A stretch of 64,000 bases of DNA, from contig DASVVO010000060.1 of assembly GCA_036386515.1 (NCBI GenBank), forward strand, positions 10,566-74,565. Reading direction: 5' to 3'. Below are positions 61,249 to 64,000 of this stretch, piece by piece (the stretch's first letter is position 1; each line of letters starts with the position of its first letter). Source of the stretch: JAIVJZ01 sp036386515 (GTDB taxonomy: Bacteria; Acidobacteriota; Blastocatellia; Pyrinomonadales; Pyrinomonadaceae). The notes beneath the pieces were generated by a model. That model was not told the origin of the DNA. It did no database searches and saw only the letters and a list, made by a program, of their open reading frames with translations. A program made the position numbers and the translations under genes.

Positions 61249-61272
61249 TTCAGCGGATGCGACTAGCGAAAG

Positions 61273-62253
61273 ATGAACGCCCTTTCAGCCCAACACCACC
61301 AGCACGAACCCCACGGCGGGCACGCGCCTCACCAATCCCTGTCGGCGCGCGCCGAGCGCAGCCGGCGGCGGTTGCTGATCGTGCTCGGGCTGACCGCCTG
61401 CTACATGTTGGCCGAAGCCTTCGGCGGTTGGTGGACTGGCTCGCTCGCGCTCCTCGCCGACGCCGGGCACATGCTGACGGACGTGGCCGCGCTCGCGCTC
61501 GCGCTCACGGCCGTCTGGTTCGGGGCGCGCCCCGCCACGCCGCGTAAAACTTTCGGCTATCATCGTCTGGAAATACTCGCCGCGCTCGTCAACGGCGTCG
61601 CGCTCGTCGTGATGGCGATTTTGATCTTCTACCAGGCATACGAACGCTGGCACGACCCGCGCGCGGTTGAAAGCAACGTGATGATCGTTGTCGCCGTCGG
61701 CGGCTTAGTCGTCAATCTGGCCTGCGCCTGGTTGCTCCACGGCGACCATCACGACGACCTCAACGTCCACGGCGCGTGGCTGCACATCATGGGCGACGCG
61801 CTCGGCTCGGTCGGCGCGATCATCGCGGGCGTGCTGATGTCGGCCTACGGGTGGTATCGCGCCGACGCGCTGTTCAGCGCGGGGATCGCGCTCCTCATCG
61901 TCTGGAGTTCGTGGCATCTCATCAAGGAATCGACGAACGTGCTGCTGGAGGGCACGCCCGCGCACATCAACCTCGCGTCCGTCGAGGAGGCCATCCGCAC
62001 GACCGCGGGCGTCCACGGCGTACACGACCTGCACGTCTGGACGATCACGTCGGGGCGCGAAGCCCTGAGCGCGCACGTCGTCCACGCGGACACGGTCGTG
62101 CAGCCCGAACTGCTCAAAGAGTTGCGCGTCAAACTCCACGACCGCTTCGGCGTCGATCACCTGACGCTGCAAATGGAGACCGAGGATTTCGAGGACGAAA
62201 CCTTCCACTTCTGCCACGCGGGCACGGCCTGTTTCAGTTCGGAGAAAGAATAG
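61273..62253 (+). CDS. Cation diffusion facilitator (CzcD/ZitB-type)
   Basis: Zn2+/Co2+/Cd2+ proton antiporter of 326 aa with six transmembrane helices. The metal site is seen as HMLTD in TM2 and HIMGD in TM5 (HxxxD). A His-rich N terminus (HHQHEPHGGHAPH) and a HGDHHDD loop probably bind metal, and the cytoplasmic C-terminal domain (VHDLHVWTITSGREALSAHV) is standard. The ATG at 61273 has CGAAAG before it. Stands between two terminators/repeat elements. The final HFCHAGTACF may add further ligands. Confidence 0.93.
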   Translation: MNALSAQHHQHEPHGGHAPHQSLSARAERSRRRLLIVLGLTACYMLAEAFGGWWTGSLALLADAGHMLTDVAALALALTAVWFGARPATPRKTFGYHRLEILAALVNGVALVVMAILIFYQAYERWHDPRAVESNVMIVVAVGGLVVNLACAWLLHGDHHDDLNVHGAWLHIMGDALGSVGAIIAGVLMSAYGWYRADALFSAGIALLIVWSSWHLIKESTNVLLEGTPAHINLASVEEAIRTTAGVHGVHDLHVWTITSGREALSAHVVHADTVVQPELLKELRVKLHDRFGVDHLTLQMETEDFEDETFHFCHAGTACFSSEKE

Positions 62254-62255
62254 GT

Positions 62256-62331
62256 AGTTTCAAGTTTCAGGTTTCAAGTTAAAGAACGGAAGAACCTCAG
62301 TCTTGAAACTTGAAACTTGAAACCTGAAGCT
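62256..62331 (+). repeat. Heptad inverted repeat K (GTTTCAA type)
   Basis: GTTTCAA/GTTTCAG heptads (62256-62280) face GAAACTT units (62302-62331); 20 of 23 positions pair in the main register. The stem starts 2 nt after the transporter stop and ends 8 nt before the next ATG (62340). Confidence 0.8.
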
Positions 62332-62339
62332 CGCTCCTT

Positions 62340-62582
62340 ATGGAAATCAATCTTCTGCTCACACTCGACCTGCGGGAGCAGGCGGCTTTGCAGGCCGCGC
62401 TCGTGACGCACGGCGCGCCGGATCATCTGGTGACGCTCGCCCTGACGGGCGCGTGCCGCATCCCGTCGCTCGACGACGCGCGCCGCCTGCGCCGCTGGCT
62501 CGCCGAAACGCGCGCGGCGGGCGACGCGGACTTCGCCTCGCTCAACGTGATCGAACGCACGCTCATTCGCTTCGGAATCTAA
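62340..62582 (+). CDS. Hypothetical small protein (80 aa)
   Basis: MEINLLLTLDLREQAALQAA starts directly after heptad stem K without a Shine-Dalgarno. It is a compact, helical-looking protein (LVTHGAPDHLVTLALTGACR, SLDDARRLRRWLAETRAAGD) with no recognised family, signal or membrane segment. Flanked by heptad stems on both sides, in line with the CDF and LarA-like genes, so a single transcript is likely. Composition matches the genome. Confidence 0.65.
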   Translation: MEINLLLTLDLREQAALQAALVTHGAPDHLVTLALTGACRIPSLDDARRLRRWLAETRAAGDADFASLNVIERTLIRFGI

Positions 62583-62596
62583 AACTATGGGGAACA

Positions 62597-62700
62597 GGGA
62601 AAAGGGGAAGGGGTAAGGGCGAAAGGCGTAGACGGGAGCAGGAGAGGGAAGCAAGTGATCTTCTCTTTCACCTTTACCCCTTCCCCCTTCCCCTTTTCCC
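62597..62700 (+). repeat. Heptad inverted repeat L (GGGGAAA/GGGGTAA type)
   Basis: The 5' arm (62597-62626) and the 3' arm (62664-62700) match once one additional GGGGGAA heptad in the 3' arm is allowed, showing unit gain or loss. The 3' arm ends exactly at the ATG of the LarA-like gene (62701). Confidence 0.85.
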
Positions 62701-63975
62701 ATGAATTTTATGTCGAGTATCGAACTAGGTTACGGGCGCGAGCGGATTTCCGTGGTTGACGAGGGCGGACGCTTTCGCGTGCTCGCGCCGGAAGACGAGA
62801 CGGCGGAACGTCCGCTGTCGGATGCGGAGATGGGCGCGCTCATCGACGACCCGCTCGATTCGCAGCCGCTCGAAGACATCATCTCGCCGAACGAGAGCGT
62901 GCTCATCGTCGTCTCGGACGCGACGCGCGCGACCGCGAGCGGGCAGGTGGTCAACCTGCTCGTCCGGCGTCTCGTCCAACTCGGCGTCGCGCCCTCGGAC
63001 TTGCGCGTCATCTTCGCCACCGGCATCCATCGTCCCGTCACCGCGGCGGAGAAGCGCGAACTGCTCACGCCTTTCGTCCTGCAACGCATCCGCACGCTCG
63101 ACCACGACGCCGACGATCCGACGCAGCACGTCCAACTCGGCACGACCGAGCGCGGCACGCCCATCGAACTCAACCGCGCGCTCACGGAACACGACCACGT
63201 GATCCTGACCGGCGCGATCAACTTTCACTACTTCGCGGGCTTTACGGGCGGGCGCAAAAGCATCTGCCCCGGCCTCGCCTCCGCGCGCACCGTCGCCGCC
63301 ACTCACCTGCACGCCCTCGATTTCGAGACGGGCGCGCGGCGCGCGGGCGTCGGCACGGGCAGGCTCGACGGCAACGCCGTCCACGAAGAATGCGAACGCA
63401 TCGCGGCCGAGATCGCGCCCTCGTTTCTCGTCAACGCCTGGACGGACGAGCGCGGCCAGGCCGTGCGGCTCTACACGGGCGATTGGCGCGCCGCGCATCG
63501 CCGCGCCTGCGCCGAATACGCCGCCGCGCACGCCATCGAGATCGCGGAGAAGCGTCCGCTCGTCGTCGCGTCGTGCGGCGGGTGGCCGCACGACATCAAC
63601 CTGATTCAGGCGCACAAGACGCTCGACATGGCCGCGCACGCCTGCACCGAAGGCGGCACGATCATCCTCGTCGCCGAGTGTGCCGATGGATTGGGGCGCG
63701 CCGATTTCCTCCAATGGTTCGACGCCGAAAACTCGCACGCGCTCGCCGCGCGCCTGCGCTCGGACTATGCCGTCAACGGCCAAACCGCGTGGGCGCTTTT
63801 AACGAAAGTCGAACGCTTCAACGTCCAACTCGTCTCCCGGCTCGACGCGGACGAAGTGCGCCGCATGCGTATGACCCCGGCGGCCACGATCGAAGACGCG
63901 CTCGCGCGGGTCGGCGGCGACTTGCACGGTTACGTGATGCCCTATGGCGCACGCTTCATGCCCGTCGTCGCTTAA
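62701..63975 (+). CDS. LarA-like nickel-pincer racemase/epimerase family protein
   Basis: 424-aa protein of the LarA family (DUF2088), whose founder is the nickel-pincer-nucleotide lactate racemase. Family motifs: SDATRATASGQVVNLLVRRL in domain 1, VIFATGIHRPVTAAEKRELL (catalytic His), and HYFAGFTGGRKSICPGLASA (second His and the Lys that anchors the cofactor). C-terminal domain: VVASCGGWPHDINLIQAHKT. The substrate need not be lactate, as the family is diverse, and no larBCE cofactor genes are adjacent. ATG 62701 abuts the heptad arm; ATG 62710 is an alternative. It ends 25 nt before the window edge. Confidence 0.9.
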   Translation: MNFMSSIELGYGRERISVVDEGGRFRVLAPEDETAERPLSDAEMGALIDDPLDSQPLEDIISPNESVLIVVSDATRATASGQVVNLLVRRLVQLGVAPSDLRVIFATGIHRPVTAAEKRELLTPFVLQRIRTLDHDADDPTQHVQLGTTERGTPIELNRALTEHDHVILTGAINFHYFAGFTGGRKSICPGLASARTVAATHLHALDFETGARRAGVGTGRLDGNAVHEECERIAAEIAPSFLVNAWTDERGQAVRLYTGDWRAAHRRACAEYAAAHAIEIAEKRPLVVASCGGWPHDINLIQAHKTLDMAAHACTEGGTIILVAECADGLGRADFLQWFDAENSHALAARLRSDYAVNGQTAWALLTKVERFNVQLVSRLDADEVRRMRMTPAATIEDALARVGGDLHGYVMPYGARFMPVVA

Positions 63976-64000
63976 ACCAAAAAAAGAGCGGGGCGGGGGG

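Overview
This is a high-GC, densely coded bacterial window. The gene content fits an acidobacterium, probably class Blastocatellia. This is inferred from a 1306-residue Oar-type TonB receptor, a Reg_prop/Y_Y_Y sensor kinase, several S9/S41/M43 secreted hydrolases, and PilNOP/PilT genes with local secreted proteins of unknown family. No rRNA, tRNA or CRISPR was recognised.

Layout. 1-2923: ribosome maturation block khpA-rimM-trmD-rplS-rnhB. 3027-7852: two glycosyltransferases, a TonB-C protein and an S41 protease. 7873-12860: small orphan, soluble PRC/MgtE_N/CBS protein, an inserted AT-rich HNH nuclease gene, an Nramp-related transporter with a non-canonical metal site, and an MscS-cNMP channel. 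13066-22124: proteostasis cluster hsp20-clpB-hsp20-grpE-groL and a divergent Clp ATPase. 22263-35668: LolA-like protein, NarL regulator and hybrid-propeller kinase, HD hydrolase, TonB receptor, ribA, FHA-GGDEF. 35803-41277: three secreted orphans and a PilN-PilO-PilP-pseudopilin set. 41538-50627: tiny Gly-Ser-Lys protein, trmL, typA, amidotransferase, S9 and M43 peptidases, lone receiver. 51018-54752: a BlaI/BlaR1-like system rebuilt around a polysaccharide deacetylase. 54853-56131: efpL and thiE. 56238-58612: AT-rich type II restriction-modification island with divergent promoters. 58636-58893: a miniature element with terminal inverted repeats. 59057-63975: pilT, zinc-ribbon/pseudo-receiver, CDF transporter, small orphan, LarA-like protein.

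Two observations stand out. First, at least a dozen intergenic gaps contain degenerate HEPTAD tandem repeats arranged as long inverted repeats (up to 32/32 and 35/36 bp). The heptad differs between loci, but the architecture is constant: upstream stop codon, stem, downstream start codon, usually without a Shine-Dalgarno sequence. In one case the start codon lies in the loop and the 3' arm encodes the signal peptide. Second, the BlaR1-like protein has, in place of a penicillin sensor, a deacetylase-like domain that has lost its catalytic residues and resembles the active deacetylase encoded immediately downstream. This repeats the BlaR1/beta-lactamase logic with a different enzyme and suggests an undescribed cell-wall glycan sensing circuit.

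Genes probably work together as follows: the translation block and proteostasis block as housekeeping units; the MgtE_N/CBS protein with the Nramp-like transporter in Mg2+/Mn2+ uptake; pil genes in a type IV pilus or type II secretion-like machine; BlaI/M56/deacetylase in envelope remodelling; and HTH/methylase/nuclease as a self-regulated restriction system.
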